Shown here in pieces: positions 11,622-22,677 of a stretch of 64,000 nucleotides of DNA. The DNA is from Trichosphaerium sp. ATCC 40318 (taxonomy: Eukaryota; Discosea; Flabellinia; Trichosidae), in assembly GCA_038496445.1 (NCBI GenBank), contig JALMLS010000585.1:186001-250000 (forward strand), given 5' to 3'. How positions within the stretch are numbered: the stretch's first letter is position 1; every line of letters begins with the position of its first letter. The notes beneath the pieces are model-generated. The model was not told the DNA's origin. It saw only the letters and a program-made list of their open reading frames with translations, and did not search any database. The position numbers were made by a program, and so were the translations under genes.

Positions 11622-14600
11622 TTATTGCATAACACTAAACTTTATACCACGTTCTACTTTGATTGATTGCCCTTCTACAAGAGGCACTGTAGTTTTAGTT
11701 TTTTGATTGTAGACCTTCAACGAAACACTACCCTAACAGAAAATGTAAAAAGGAATAAGGGCAATTTATGTTGTGAATCGTACTTTTGATGCTAACGTTA
11801 CTTGTACACTTTGACTTGTAATACTTATATCAAGTTTGGATCCCAAATAAGATACCTAGTAGATAAAATAAGAATTAGATATTATGAGATAGTGATATCA
11901 GCGTGAGATGCCTTGGGATAGTTCCAAAAAACAAAACTGAAAAAAAATAAAGCTAAATTTTTGGTGACTTGAACGGGACACTATTAGATATACACGCTTA
12001 ACAAGTTAGGCTAATTGACTGTATAGGTTTTTATGACTTGGGGAAAACCAGATAGTGTAAAAAGTATAAAATTAAAGTTAAGGGTACTTACTTTGTGCAA
12101 GTTAAGTGCCGTTACATTAGGAGGTAATGTAGGTGGAAAAAAGTTGAGGTTGTCCGTCAGTCTAATACCACCATACCCGAATAATAACGCTTGAATAAAT
12201 CCTCCTTGCCCAGTTAGGAAATTAACAGCTCCTCCTGTTGGGGTTTCTGTCCACACAAGGAACGGTTCCTGTAAAGAAAACAATCAATAAACAAACATGT
12301 TCTGCAGAATGTTGGGTTTGTTTACCTTTGCATTTGCATACGCTTTATGCCATATTTCGGTTGATGATTGTTCGTCTTTTAGTTCTAGATATCCTATAAC
12401 ATGCATAGCAAAAGTCATAGCTGGTCCATTACTACATAAGTGTGAGTATCAATGAAAAACCAAAAAATCTTTACGGATCTGTTTTAGTTGCATAATAGTC
12501 CAAGTCTTTTTTTCTTGTTTCTTCCGTCATTGGATACATTAAAGGAAATCCCAATAGAACAACATCAGCCTTTAAAATAAAATTAACAACACACGTGAGC
12601 CAAAATTTCGAAAAAAAAATCACGTGCTTGTTTGATTTTCTGACCATTGTATTGATCATATTCTAGATGTACTCCAAGTTGCTTATTAAAAGGTATTTTA
12701 AGTTTAGACGCTAAGTAAAAATAAATTCATATCATGGAACAGCAATTGACATTGCTTAAGACAGGATAAAGAGACTTTACTCAAAAAAAATAACAACAAC
12801 ATTGTACAGCCATTGGACTAGTTGGATATCATTTTTATCGTACCTATTTCAGTCCAATTATCTGGAACCTGCTTATGTAGTATTTTAGCAAGAGATACAG
12901 TTGTGTTCAAAGCCATTCCTGCAACCACGTTTGTGTACACTTCAATTGAAAGTTAGTTTTGAAAGTTATTAGGTTGTTAGTGTATTATATACCGCTGTTG
13001 TCTCCTTTTGCATACTCGTCTGGAGGTATGACGTCCGTTATAACATATTTATCTATTTTTGAATCATATGAGACTCTGCTTGCCCAGAAATCAGAAATTC
13101 CATGAAGTGTTTTAAATCCTTAAAGTTAGTTACGTTTTGACTTATTTTAACGTTCTTACTCACCAGATTCTGATAGCCACTCAATATCATTGGTTGCATC
13201 CCAGTATTGCCTGAATGCAAATGCCACATCACCTGTTATATGTTGTTCATAGGTCCCCGTAGGTGCTGATGCAGGACAAACCTTTCAGAGCTTCAGCTAA
13301 AAAGCTCCAAACTGTTTACAGTTGTTTCTTTGTACCTCCATGTGAGTAAAAGCTGATTCCCATGGATACATATATCCTTCATAGCCTTTATTATAGCTCA
13401 GAGCCTTAGCATGAGCCCCTGTTTCACCAAGAGATCGATATGCCAAGAAAGAACCCTTTGCGATATCCGGGTATAACATTAAAATTCCAGGAAACATCCA
13501 AGTGTCCGCATCCTAAAATTACTTCAGTTCCTTAATGTTCCAGTAGTAGCCCCCTCTCCAACATATAAAACGTACCCAAAATACATGCCCATTATATCCG
13601 TTGGTTGCAAGACCTCCAGGAGATGTAGAATACGGCCAATCAGCACGAAGACTAAAATCGTCTTAGTTTGTTTTGATTAATATAGCAAGGTTGTTTACCT
13701 GCTGAGCATATAGTACATGGATGCGTTCAATACCTGAGCTAGTTTTAAATCACCACTTATTTCTATTCTAGACTCCTAAGAGAAATGACTTTGACTTACA
13801 GATCCAATTAAATTATTTGTTTTGTTCAAATCTAACCCACAATTTCTCCCATTCAGCGATATGACTGCCGAGTAAATTGCTCTCAGAAGCTATAGCTTTG
13901 TTATAGTCTTGAAGAGCATCAGTGACTTGATCTTTGCTATCTAAACTACTTCTACAACAAATAATGAACAAAACTTCGTTTCAAAATTCAATGAGGACAC
14001 GTGTCTGATGAATAACTTACCTGAAAGCGGAAATAAAATAGAATGTTTTCTTGGTTAATCTACCGACAGAAATAGACGCTGGTACTTCACTCCAAACGAC
14101 TGCAACTGACACTTTTTCACTGATGTCAAAGTTAGACTCAATTCTTTACACTTCCTGATAACAATAGTGTGGCACGTACCCATTTGGCTCTTCAGGGACT
14201 AGTATATCGCCATACGTAGCAAAGACGTCTGATGACAGTTTCTTTGTAGAAAAATCAAAGTCTTTACTTGCAGTGCCTATTTAACCATTCAGTGTATGAC
14301 GCTTAAAAAAACGTGCGTTACCATTATTCAACGCAAGCTTAATTACAATGTCTTGGTTGTTTTTAGAGTTATCTACCTCTATTTCATGTACAAGAACTGT
14401 ACGCATCAAACGGGATGCATAAATCCTTTGTTCTACGTCTGCAAGACCAACTGAAAGTCTAGAAAAAAGTACGATTCAGCAAAAGATCAAAGTGCTTTGT
14501 TCCTTTCTTACCGTCTGTAATAAGTTGCGTTTGCCAAGTCTAGTGCAGAACCAATGAGATTACCATTTGTGACCGATATAGAGAAAGTAGAGGGAATACG

Positions 14601-14961
14601 AGCGCGGTGAGATGGCGTCTAAACGAACGTAAGCGATTTTATGAAAATCTCAGTTGTACTTTTGTGTTTAATCCATTAAATACACCAGCAAGATACACTG
14701 TGTCGCTACCAACAACGCTTGATACATAACCGTTTCCAACTAACGGTTTCATTAATCACACATGATTTTTAGTGTTTGTTACGCACCAGAAGCTTGAAGG
14801 TAAGTTTCTGGCTCTTTTTCGCTGTAAAGAAGTTGTCCTTTTAATTCACGTTTAGCCCAGTCTGTTGGAATGGCGTATAAAACTGACAGAATAGACAGAA
14901 CAATTACAAGTCTCGTAAGCATTAATGCTATTGCTGGCAATGTTCTAACAAGTTTTTCCAA
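11622..14961 (-). CDS. Secreted glycoside hydrolase of the GH65 / acid trehalase-like family
   Basis: ATG at 14961; an N-terminal hydrophobic stretch (LVIVLSILSVLYAIP) acts as signal peptide or anchor. Following exons read GNGYVSSVVGSDTVYLAGVFNG, the conserved start of GH65-type enzymes, then LIGSALDLANATYYRRLSVGLADVEQRIYASR. The (alpha/alpha)6 catalytic barrel contains ATNGYNGHVFWDADTWMFPG, a hallmark of the ATHL1/PGGHG and acid trehalase group, then GAHAKALSYNKGYEGYMYPWESAF, HITGDVAFAFRQYWDATND and VITDVIPPDEYAKGDNS (with an acidic pair where the catalytic Glu lies). The C-terminal beta-sandwich ends in GIKFSVMQ, stop at 11622-11624. Likely substrates are trehalose or glucosyl disaccharides; I cannot decide between trehalase and glucosylgalactosyl-hydroxylysine glucosidase. 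Spliced from about 14 exons. Confidence 0.88.
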
Positions 14962-15109
14962 AACAATACTAACTTAATCTGCCATTCGATTAAGCCTCGC
15001 TACCTGATTACTTTGGAAGATGTCGTGAGAGCTGTGATACAATACTGAGGATTCTTACATTTTTTGTTACTGCACAAGGTAAATAAAGCTATTTATTTTA
15101 TGGACAGAA

Positions 15110-16759
15110 TTAAAATTTTGAGATTACTCTTTTTTCATTCTCAAATGTTTACACGTGACTGCTTACCAATGCGGTTTCTTCATCAGCATCTTGTATGGAG
15201 CCATTAATTTCTTGTTCTTTGTCGTCTTTGAATTTGAAAGGATCGTGATATAGGCCATATATAAAAAAGTAGGAAAGACCAATACAATCAAGTATCAAAG
15301 CGAAAAACTTGATGCTTTCAAAAGTATGTTCGCCTTCCCACAGCCCATTCCAATCAAGGTGTTGTACAAAAAACATCTCATATATAACAAGAATTCCGAG
15401 AGGTATTCCAGACCATATTAGATCAAGTAATAGGATAGTATCAAAAATATGACCATAACTTGGAACACCATTTAAGAATTTACTTTTCTTTGAGATTCTG
15501 CGAGGAAGTAATTTTGTTACTGTCGATACAATAGTAAAGATACGTATTATCATCAACATTGCTTTCCATATTACAACTGCGATAAGTAAGCCAAGGCCAC
15601 TACTAACCTACAATAGCGAAAAAAAGAGTTAGATCAAGAAAACAAGCGTGGAATGTTTAAGTTCAATTTTTTTTTATCGCAAAAAACAGAATATGATCAA
15701 AGTTATTTTGGTTGAAGTAGGTAACAACCTCACACTTGAGTATACTCAAATTTTGACTACAGGTGTCATAAACTAAAAAACAAGTAAAAAAGGAAAGTAG
15801 CATTTCAGCTATGCAAACATTTTTCATGGAATTGTACTGTTGCCAGAAAAAAATTATGCATGTTTGTTAAACTTTGCAAAAAATTACGTACAGGAATCCT
15901 TTCCGTTTTTTCGCCCTGCTTCGTTTTAGCATACATCCCAAATAAGAATAGGAAGACGAGCGGCATGAAACTACCAATGGCAAGTCCAATACGCAAGAAA
16001 TTGTACACCCTTTCTTCCCCTTCTCCTAAATCATCGTCTTTGCCTCCAACAATAAGAATCAACGCCTTAATCAGCAGCCCCATATCAGCGACAATATCAG
16101 CTAACTATGAACATGCTGTTAGCTTTAAAGAAAGGTAATAACACATTGTCAACGGCACAAAACGCGTCACCTCTATCGTATGGTGAAATAATCAGTGCGA
16201 CTGGGTGCGTGTTGATTTGTAGAAACTCACACTCCGTTGTTTTGTACGATACAAGAAAACGTACCCCACACGCTTGCACGAACAGTACTATGCATAGAAA
16301 CACCATTTTGAGTCGATGTTCGATAACGCCAATAACCCAAGCGAAAGGAAACAGTAAAAGAAGTATAAATAGGCTCGATGAGCCTACCATAATGAAAGGA
16401 GATAGAAATATACCATAGACTACGAAGCATGATACAAAAAACACCGCATTGTTGTGTTCTAGTATCGAGAGAATGTACTTGTGGAGTTCAACTGCTACAG
16501 AGTAATTTTCTACCATGGTAGGTACAACAAAGAATGTTTTACGGTTAACTGAAGCTGTTTGATTTTGGGAAGTCAACGCAGTTAACCACGCTTGAACGGT
16601 TCGTTTATTGATTATCTGATACAGCCTTACTGCCACAGTCATATAGCGCATCCATAACAGCGAAGCATCGCTCCGGTGTCCCAGCAGCTGCATTTTGTAC
16701 CAAACACCTACGGTATAGAACTTAGTACGCAATAGAGCGTAAACGGAGTATTCGGCCAT
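15110..16759 (-). CDS. Multi-pass integral membrane protein, family unknown
   Basis: The long first exon encodes an N-terminal helical segment then at least five hydrophobic helices (FFVSCFVVYGIFLSPFIMVG, LFILLLLFPFAWVIGVI, LKMVFLCIVLFVQACGVRFL). A short intron joins CAVDN to LADIVADMGLLIKALILIVGG, after which come an acidic loop (KDDDLGEGEE) and more membrane helices (IGSFMPLVFLFLFGMYA; FDTILLLDLIWSGIPLGILVIYEM; FALILDCIGLSYFFIYGLY). The hydrophilic C-tail is Asp/Glu-rich (KDDKEQEINGS, DADEETAL) and ends at 15110. ATG 16759 (MAEYSV) is my preferred start; an in-frame ATG at 16819 lies only 8 bases after the neighbouring CHCH gene's stop. I do not recognise the family. Confidence 0.7.
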
Positions 16760-16827
16760 GTTGGTTTTAAACGTAAAAATTTTGAGCGCATAACAAGTTG
16801 GAGTCCAACAACCGCTCATACACTTTT

Positions 16828-17115
16828 TCAGGCGTATGCACGGACGTACGCGGAGTAACTTTCATACAGGTCGCCACAGACGCTGTGAATGATCTTTGTG
16901 CGTCTGGTACGCTCAACGTTGCAGGTTTCAATATCTGAAGCTTCTTTGAGGCATCGCGTTGAGATATTCTCGTTTTGCCTTTTAGGATCATTCATACACT
17001 CATTTAGAGCTCCAAAATAGTCATCACATGAATTTAGAACAATATTATACTTATCTACCCACTCATCGAATTTCGCTTGATTTTTGTCTTGCTCACTTTG
17101 AAAAAACGAAAACAT
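16828..17115 (-). CDS. Twin CX9C (CHCH-type) small protein
   Basis: Single-exon, 95-codon frame from the ATG at 17115. It contains two CX9C motifs, C-DDYFGALNE-C and C-LKEASDIET-C, separated by a loop with DPKRQNEN, plus a further downstream Cys (SVCGDLYESY). This is the architecture of coiled-coil-helix-coiled-coil-helix proteins, which are oxidised by the Mia40 relay and act in the mitochondrial intermembrane space, commonly in respiratory complex assembly. No specific orthologue (COX17, COX19, COA, NDUF) can be named. It ends 8-68 bases upstream of the next gene on the same strand, unusually close for a eukaryote. Confidence 0.72.
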   Translation of the reverse strand: MFSFFQSEQDKNQAKFDEWVDKYNIVLNSCDDYFGALNECMNDPKRQNENISTRCLKEASDIETCNVERTRRTKIIHSVCGDLYESYSAYVRAYA

Positions 17116-17198
17116 AATGTTTGTATCAAGTCACCTACGTTTCACTTAAACACGTGTTCGCCACCAGTCATACTGCGCTAAAAACTTGGTATGAGTAA

Positions 17199-17271
17199 GA
17201 CGAAAAACAGTTCATCTGTTACTCGTAAGTAGTGAGGTTTTAATCGAGTAACAGATGAACTGTTTTTCGTC
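17199..17271. repeat. Perfect 27-bp inverted repeat with 19-base loop
   Basis: The left arm 17199-17225 (GACGAAAAACAGTTCATCTG...) is the exact reverse complement of the right arm 17245-17271; the loop is 17226-17244. It lies between the divergent CHCH and ATIC genes, outside recognisable exons. It could form a strong DNA or RNA hairpin. No clear target-site duplication flanks it. A second, sequence-unrelated inverted repeat with arms of the same 27-bp length lies at 32271-32397. Confidence 0.9.
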
Positions 17272-17826
17272 AATATCATGCAGGCATTCACTGCCTTCAC
17301 CGTACGTTTACATGACCACAGACTACCGTTAGTTGGTAGTACCATTGATTACTTTGTCTGTTGTTATAGAACAAAACTACTGTTGCATGACGCTGACCTC
17401 GATTTTCGAAAAGTTGTATTCACCAAATTACAAATGTCAAGTGTCATTTTGCAATGTCAAAATGTCACTTGAGAATAAAATTAGGATTCAAACATGTTGT
17501 TGGCCACTAGTTGAAGTACGAGTTTTACCAGGAGAGCGAAAAACCAGACAAGAAATGTTTAAACCAGAAAAGCATTCAGCCAATTGTATACTGGTTGAAA
17601 ACCTTTCTACGAACATCACACACGCGTAAAGACGCGAAAGAAGGTATAAACAAAGGTTTAACAAATGGAGACTTTTTTAAACTTGAGTAATTGGTAGGAA
17701 AGAAGTTACCGCGAACACTAGCACCAACTCCATAGCGAGCTAAATGGCTGTAAAGCAACCTTGGGTTTTGGTCATCAAAATCGAAAAAGTACAACTTTTT
17801 AACAAAACATCGGCCTTACTCTTAAC
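17272..17826. other. Intergenic region upstream of ATIC
   Basis: About 550 bases between the hairpin and the ATIC start codon. Overlapping short open frames exist on both strands. The minus-strand one (17576-17794) has a protein-like start, but it opens at TTG and has no similarity that I recognise. No RNA gene was seen. It presumably holds the ATIC promoter. Confidence 0.4.
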
Positions 17827-20394
17827 ATGTCAACAAAACGTGCCATAGTCAGTGTATTCGATAAAACAGGCGTTGTAGAATTCTGTAAAGAGCTCAGTGC
17901 ATTGGGATACGAACTTGTATCCACTGGCGGGACATACAAAAAACTAACTACAGAGGGCGGTTTAACAGTCACTAAAGTATCAGACGCCACAGGTTTCCCC
18001 GAGATTCTCGGCGGCCGTGTAAAATCGCTTCACCCAGTCGTACGATCCTGTAACCATCTCGCCTATGCGTGTTGACCTATTTTCTAGATACATGGAGGCA
18101 TTTTGGCAACTCGTACAGAAGAACACCTCAAAGAGCTCCAAGACCAAAAAATCTCACCTGTTGATCTCGTTGTGTGTAATTTATACCCATTCCAACAGGT
18201 TAGAACGGTTTTATTATATTTTCTCATTTTCTAAAATCAAAACTGTACAGACTATCTCGAAAAAAGACGTCACAGAATCAGAGGTTGTTGAGAACATTGA
18301 TATTGGTGGTGTTACTCTTTTAAGAGCAGCTGCTAAGAATTTCGCTCACGTGACTGTTGTATGCGATCCTAGTGATTACACACAACTCGCAGCTGACTTG
18401 AAGGATGGTAAAGTAGATGATAAATGCCGAAAGAGGTAAATCAAGTGGAAAAATTTGATTTTTTATTGACGTCCTCCTTGTTTTGGCTGTATTTCTGTTA
18501 ATTCATTGTAGTATGGCTCTTAAAGCTTTCCGTCATACTGCCACATACGATGCTGCTATTGCTACATGGCTTGGAGAGCAAGTAGAGGGCAAGGTAGGTC
18601 TTGAAAGAAGATTATTTTGAATTTTCTTCAGGTTTTTGTTTTTTTTGTACCGATAGCTTGATTAATCTTCTTTTTCATTAGGATTCTCCTCCTTCTACTC
18701 TACATATCTCTGCTGAAAGGATCCAAACATTAAGATACGGTGAAAACCCTCACCAACAAGGTAAGTATCCGAATTTGGCGAGCTTGTTTTTTCTCATCTT
18801 TTCTCGCTTCAAACATTTTGTTACAAAATACTGATTTCGGAACTAGGCGCTTTGTACAAATTCTCCGGCGCAAAATACGGATTTAACCAAATTCAAGGAT
18901 TAAAAGCACTCTCTTACAATAACATCCAAGTACGCTAATTACTCTATTCTTGTTCACGAAGAAAATGAAAGTGAAATGACAAAAAAAAAGTTCACGTGAC
19001 TTTAATTTTGTGCACAAAAAAAGTCTTCTAAAAATAATCTTGATTCACTGTGCTTGTTGTTACGTGAACCTAATAGTAGTTCTTTTTAACCACTTAATTT
19101 GAAAAGAATTCAAGAATTTCTAAGCGAGACATGTCGTATTTTATTTGTACTTTTTTTTTTTTTGAAGCATATGCTTATTCAACTAGGATTTGGAAGCAGC
19201 TGCAGCAATGCCTATGGAATTCGAAAAACCATGCGTTGCTATTATTAAACATAACACACCATGTGGCCTTGCCGTAAACGATGACCTCGTAGAAGCATTC
19301 CAACAAGCATTCGCCTCTGATCCTGTTTCAGCATTCGGTACAAATTTCCCGCCAGTTTTTATGTTCTCGGTTTAATTTCATTTTCTTGGCTTTCTTGCTC
19401 TTTATTTTTATCAGTTCTTTGCTTTATTACTAGCCGTTAACATCTCTTATAGGATCTATCATTGCTACAAACAGAGAAATCACAGAAGAGCTTGTTGTTG
19501 CAACAAATAAACATAAACTATTCGTTGAAGTTATGGTTGCTCCTTCATACTCTGAAGGCGCTCTTAAATCTCTTAAACGTCGTAAAGTACGTCACCAAAG
19601 AACAATATCTATTTAATCCCGCAGCATGAGCATGTGATACGACAAAAATCAACTAACCAAAACAAATAGAAGAACTGCCGTGTTATGATCCGCGAAGAAA
19701 ATCAAGGACCACAACTTGTTATGCACTCTGTTGTCGGTGGAATCTTGGTTCAAACAGCCGATAACACAGCTGTAAGTCCTTTTTTTTAAGTACAACTTGT
19801 TTATCAACTCATGTATGATCTAGGTAATCAAGAGTGACTGGAAAGTTGTTACAAAGAAACAACCAACACCTGAACAAATGGCTGACTTGGAATTCGCTTG
19901 GGTTGCTTGTAAGCACACAAAATCAAATGCAATCGTTTTTGCCTCAAAGGGAGCTACAGTCGGTATTGGATCAGGTACATGAATGTCATTATAAACAAAG
20001 AGCGAGGTGTTACTCCGTTTTCTTTCTTACTTTTCTCTTGTTCTAACTTTTTTTTAAGGCTTTCCTAACCGTGTTGATGCTGTAAGATTTGCTGCTACAC
20101 AAGCAGGTGAAAAATCTAAAGGTGCTGTTATGGCATCTGACGCTTTCTTTCCATTCCCAGACTCGGTATGTGACAACCACATTTCGTAACTTTTTTTCTT
20201 CGTTTTTTTGTTGTTTTTGCTTCTAAAGTGAGGCTTCGTCTGAGTTTCTTTTTTAGGCTGAAGAAGGCGCAAAAGCTGGTATTGCTGCTATTGTACAACC
20301 TGGTGGTTCTATGCGTGATCAATTAACAATTGATAAATGTGATGAACTTGGTATTGTAATGGTTTTCACTGGACAACGTCACTTTAGACACTAA
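17827..20394 (+). CDS. ATIC: Bifunctional AICAR transformylase / IMP cyclohydrolase
   Basis: Twelve short exons. The N-terminal IMP cyclohydrolase domain (MGS-like fold) shows [43 protein letters not shown] joined to [15 protein letters not shown], and [21 protein letters not shown]. The AICAR transformylase domain shows [30 protein letters not shown] (catalytic Lys-His pair), [27 protein letters not shown], and the near-invariant C-terminus TGQRHFRH followed by TAA at 20392-20394. It catalyses the last two steps of de novo purine synthesis, AICAR to FAICAR (10-formyl-THF donor) to IMP, in the cytosol. Length is about 540 residues, similar to bacterial PurH. All motifs are intact, so the enzyme should be functional. 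Intron 6 (about 18930-19185) is the longest. Confidence 0.95.
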
Positions 20395-21218
20395 TAAAAC
20401 ACAAAGCGTGCCACGTTTTTTTTCGTGTGCACAATACATTTTTTCTCAATAACAACGCTTTTGATTGAACTTCTCGACTTAAAGGTCAGAGCCACTCCAA
20501 CTGAGGCTACAGCCGAAACAAATTGAAGAATGTAAACAAGCATACTTCTTTATCTCATCAAAGAAACTCAAGCAATGTCCATAGTTACTATTTTTAGTGT
20601 ATTCTTCTACAACATTTAATCATTGCCACACATCTAACGTTGCAGTACCAAATCATCCAATGTAAACCATGTGAACATCGATTAAACGGCACTTACAAAG
20701 CAACTAAAAGTCAGACTGGTACTTTTCTTTTTCAACTACAGTCATTGTCATATTCGCCCTCTGTGAAAGCAGGTAAGTTAAATTCTTCTACAAGGTCTGA
20801 TAAGATGTTCTTAATACTAGCAACAAGTCGTAAAATAACTCCTCATGTTTCTCTGGAGGCATAGCGCCTTTTATATGAGCCTAGAAACTGGTAGATCCCT
20901 ATCGTCCATTGGATCCTACAAACAACACCTGATTGGAGAACCTTCACCATAAACTAAAGCTGTTTGCACAAACGAATGTATTCACAGTAAACTTAACAAT
21001 TGCAAAGCTCGCTTTGTGAGCCATCCTTGTTTGGTAAGACAAAACTACTGGAGTACAACAAATGATTTCCTTCATGAACTGACAGTGTCCGCAGCCATAT
21101 TAAGCAGTTCTTCACATCTGTTGTCAAGTCACCATTTCGTGTAGGTGGCCGGCACGTGCCGCAAGTCTTTTAACACGTTTGACTTTATTGTTTATTACTC
21201 TACAGAGATATCTCCCTA
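20395..21218. other. Intergenic region with a copy of a short dispersed repeat
   Basis: No gene recognised in about 820 bases. A segment near 20904-20938 (CATTGGATCCTACAA then CAACACCTGATTGGAG) is closely matched at about 24783-24818 (CATTGGTTCCTACAAC, then the same end). Both copies lie a few hundred bases upstream of orphan genes, so it may be a shared upstream element or a small duplication. A CACGTG hexamer inside GGCACGTGCC is at about 21153. Confidence 0.4.
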
Positions 21219-22391
21219 ATGGCCCTTCCTACGCATTCGCTACCGTCTGATGTCTATTACCAACAACCTCACCCTCAGCAAGTACCAGTAAACATACCTA
21301 CGCACGTGTATCAACAAGCAAGTGATAATATACCAATTAACAATATAAAGCCTTATTTTCGTTCTAGGCTCCACAAAATCAACAACAGGTATTCTTTAGC
21401 AATTTTATGAGTTTAAATAAGGGTTTTAGGACTTATTTCAACTTCTTTATTACGAACCTAACGCACGTGGTATCACTTTTTTTTTAGGTCACTAAGATGT
21501 TCTATAACAAGCAAAACGTATACGAGATTCTTCCTACGTTAAAAGCGATGAGTAGCGCAATTCACGTGGGATCTATGCAATACCGTCCTATTGGTTGTTG
21601 GCAATTTCATCAATTCAAGTATACACCTGGAATGTCGTTTGTAAAGGCGAGTTATCAAGAGAGCTTTATGCATTTACTTTTACATGTTCAACCTAATGGT
21701 CGACCGGAAACTTGCTACCTTGTCATTTACGCTGGACGACGAGGCACGTGAGTGTTTAAATTTCAATGACTAACATTGTTTTTGCTGCAGGGCCGTTTGG
21801 TGAGCCATCTGATTGTGTAAGCCTTATACTTAACGGTGATGTAAAGTTCTTAATGGGTCAAAAGAAGGCTACAGGACCAACACAAAGAGATATGGTACAC
21901 CTGACGAAACTTCTTTTTTTTTTCTTTTTTTTTTTTTTTCTTGTGTTTGTTTATGGCTCATTCCTCCTAGATCCGGTTGTTTCCACGTGATAATAATGAT
22001 GGTAAAAGTAACGTACTATGTTTCTCAGTAGGAAAGAAAAACATAAGCTTTTTTGCAAAGCTGTTAAAGCCTTATGTCAAACTTGCTGGAAAAGAAAAAT
22101 TCAGGCTCACAGGTGCAACACTTCAAACATTTGATGACCCTGATCTTCAAGCAAGTTGAAGTTACTAAACAGACAAAAAACAATCATTGTAACACGTGTA
22201 CAATTGAAAACAGTAATTGTAATTTAAGCAAAGGAGGTACTTACTTGTACCATTGTTCATAAGTAGCAGTCGATTGCCACTTACGCTATACAGTATCAAA
22301 GTTCGTAATTCGTGAACCATTAACCGATGAAGCAAGTCATTTATTCAATTACGCTTCTATTGTCTGTCACATTCAAGTTTTAAGCCAGTAA
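21219..22391 (+). CDS. Orphan protein with Gln/Pro-rich N-terminus
   Basis: ATG at 21219 encodes a P/Q-rich leader (YYQQPHPQQVPVNIP; APQNQQQ). A globular region follows over four exons: YEILPTLKAMSSAIHVGSMQ, IGCWQFHQFKYTPGMSFVKA, LLLHVQPNGRPETCYLVIYAG, PFGEPSDCVSLILNGDVKFL, RLFPRDNNDGKSNVLCFSVG, FAKLLKPYVKLAGKEKF, and the last exon VDCHLRYTVSKFVIREPL to HLFNYASIVCHIQVLSQ, TAA at 22389-22391. Joins are phase-consistent; the third intron (21744-21790) needs a GC donor. Alternating hydrophobic and polar residues suggest a beta-rich fold. I do not recognise the family and give no function. Confidence 0.65.
21744..21790 (+). other. GC-AG intron in the orphan gene (donor GCACGT)
   Basis: The exon ends ...GGACGACGAG at 21743 and resumes with GGCCGTTTGG at 21791, giving YAGRRGPFGEPSDC. 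Using the adjacent GT (GCAC^GTGAGT) puts TGA into the frame within a few codons. The donor is therefore read as GCACGT. Confidence 0.55.
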
Positions 22392-22677
22392 GCTATTCCT
22401 GTTCTTAAATCATATGTACATTATGTTTACAATATTGATGTTGTTTATTGCATATTTACTCACACTTTCGTCTGCTAGTAGAACGTGTCAACTGTTCTAA
22501 ACAATAGAAAAATTGAGATTAAAGGTAGTCAATTCAACGATAATAAGTACAACAAAAAGAATGGCAGGTTATCTACTCTTGGTGAATAATCTAACTACTT
22601 TATTACATGTGCTTAAACGGTTGCATGTTAACCTATTCAACGGTTAATGATTGATTCACCTTAACACTGACTTTAGC

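Noticed and set aside
16107-16418. 103-codon plus-strand frame
   Set aside because: Antisense to the hydrophobic first exon of the membrane-protein gene; composition is not protein-like.
17576-17794. Minus-strand frame with a protein-like start (FDFDDQNPRLLYSHLARYG)
   Set aside because: It opens at TTG, not ATG, has no supporting splice sites,and resembles no family I know, so it was left in the intergenic description.
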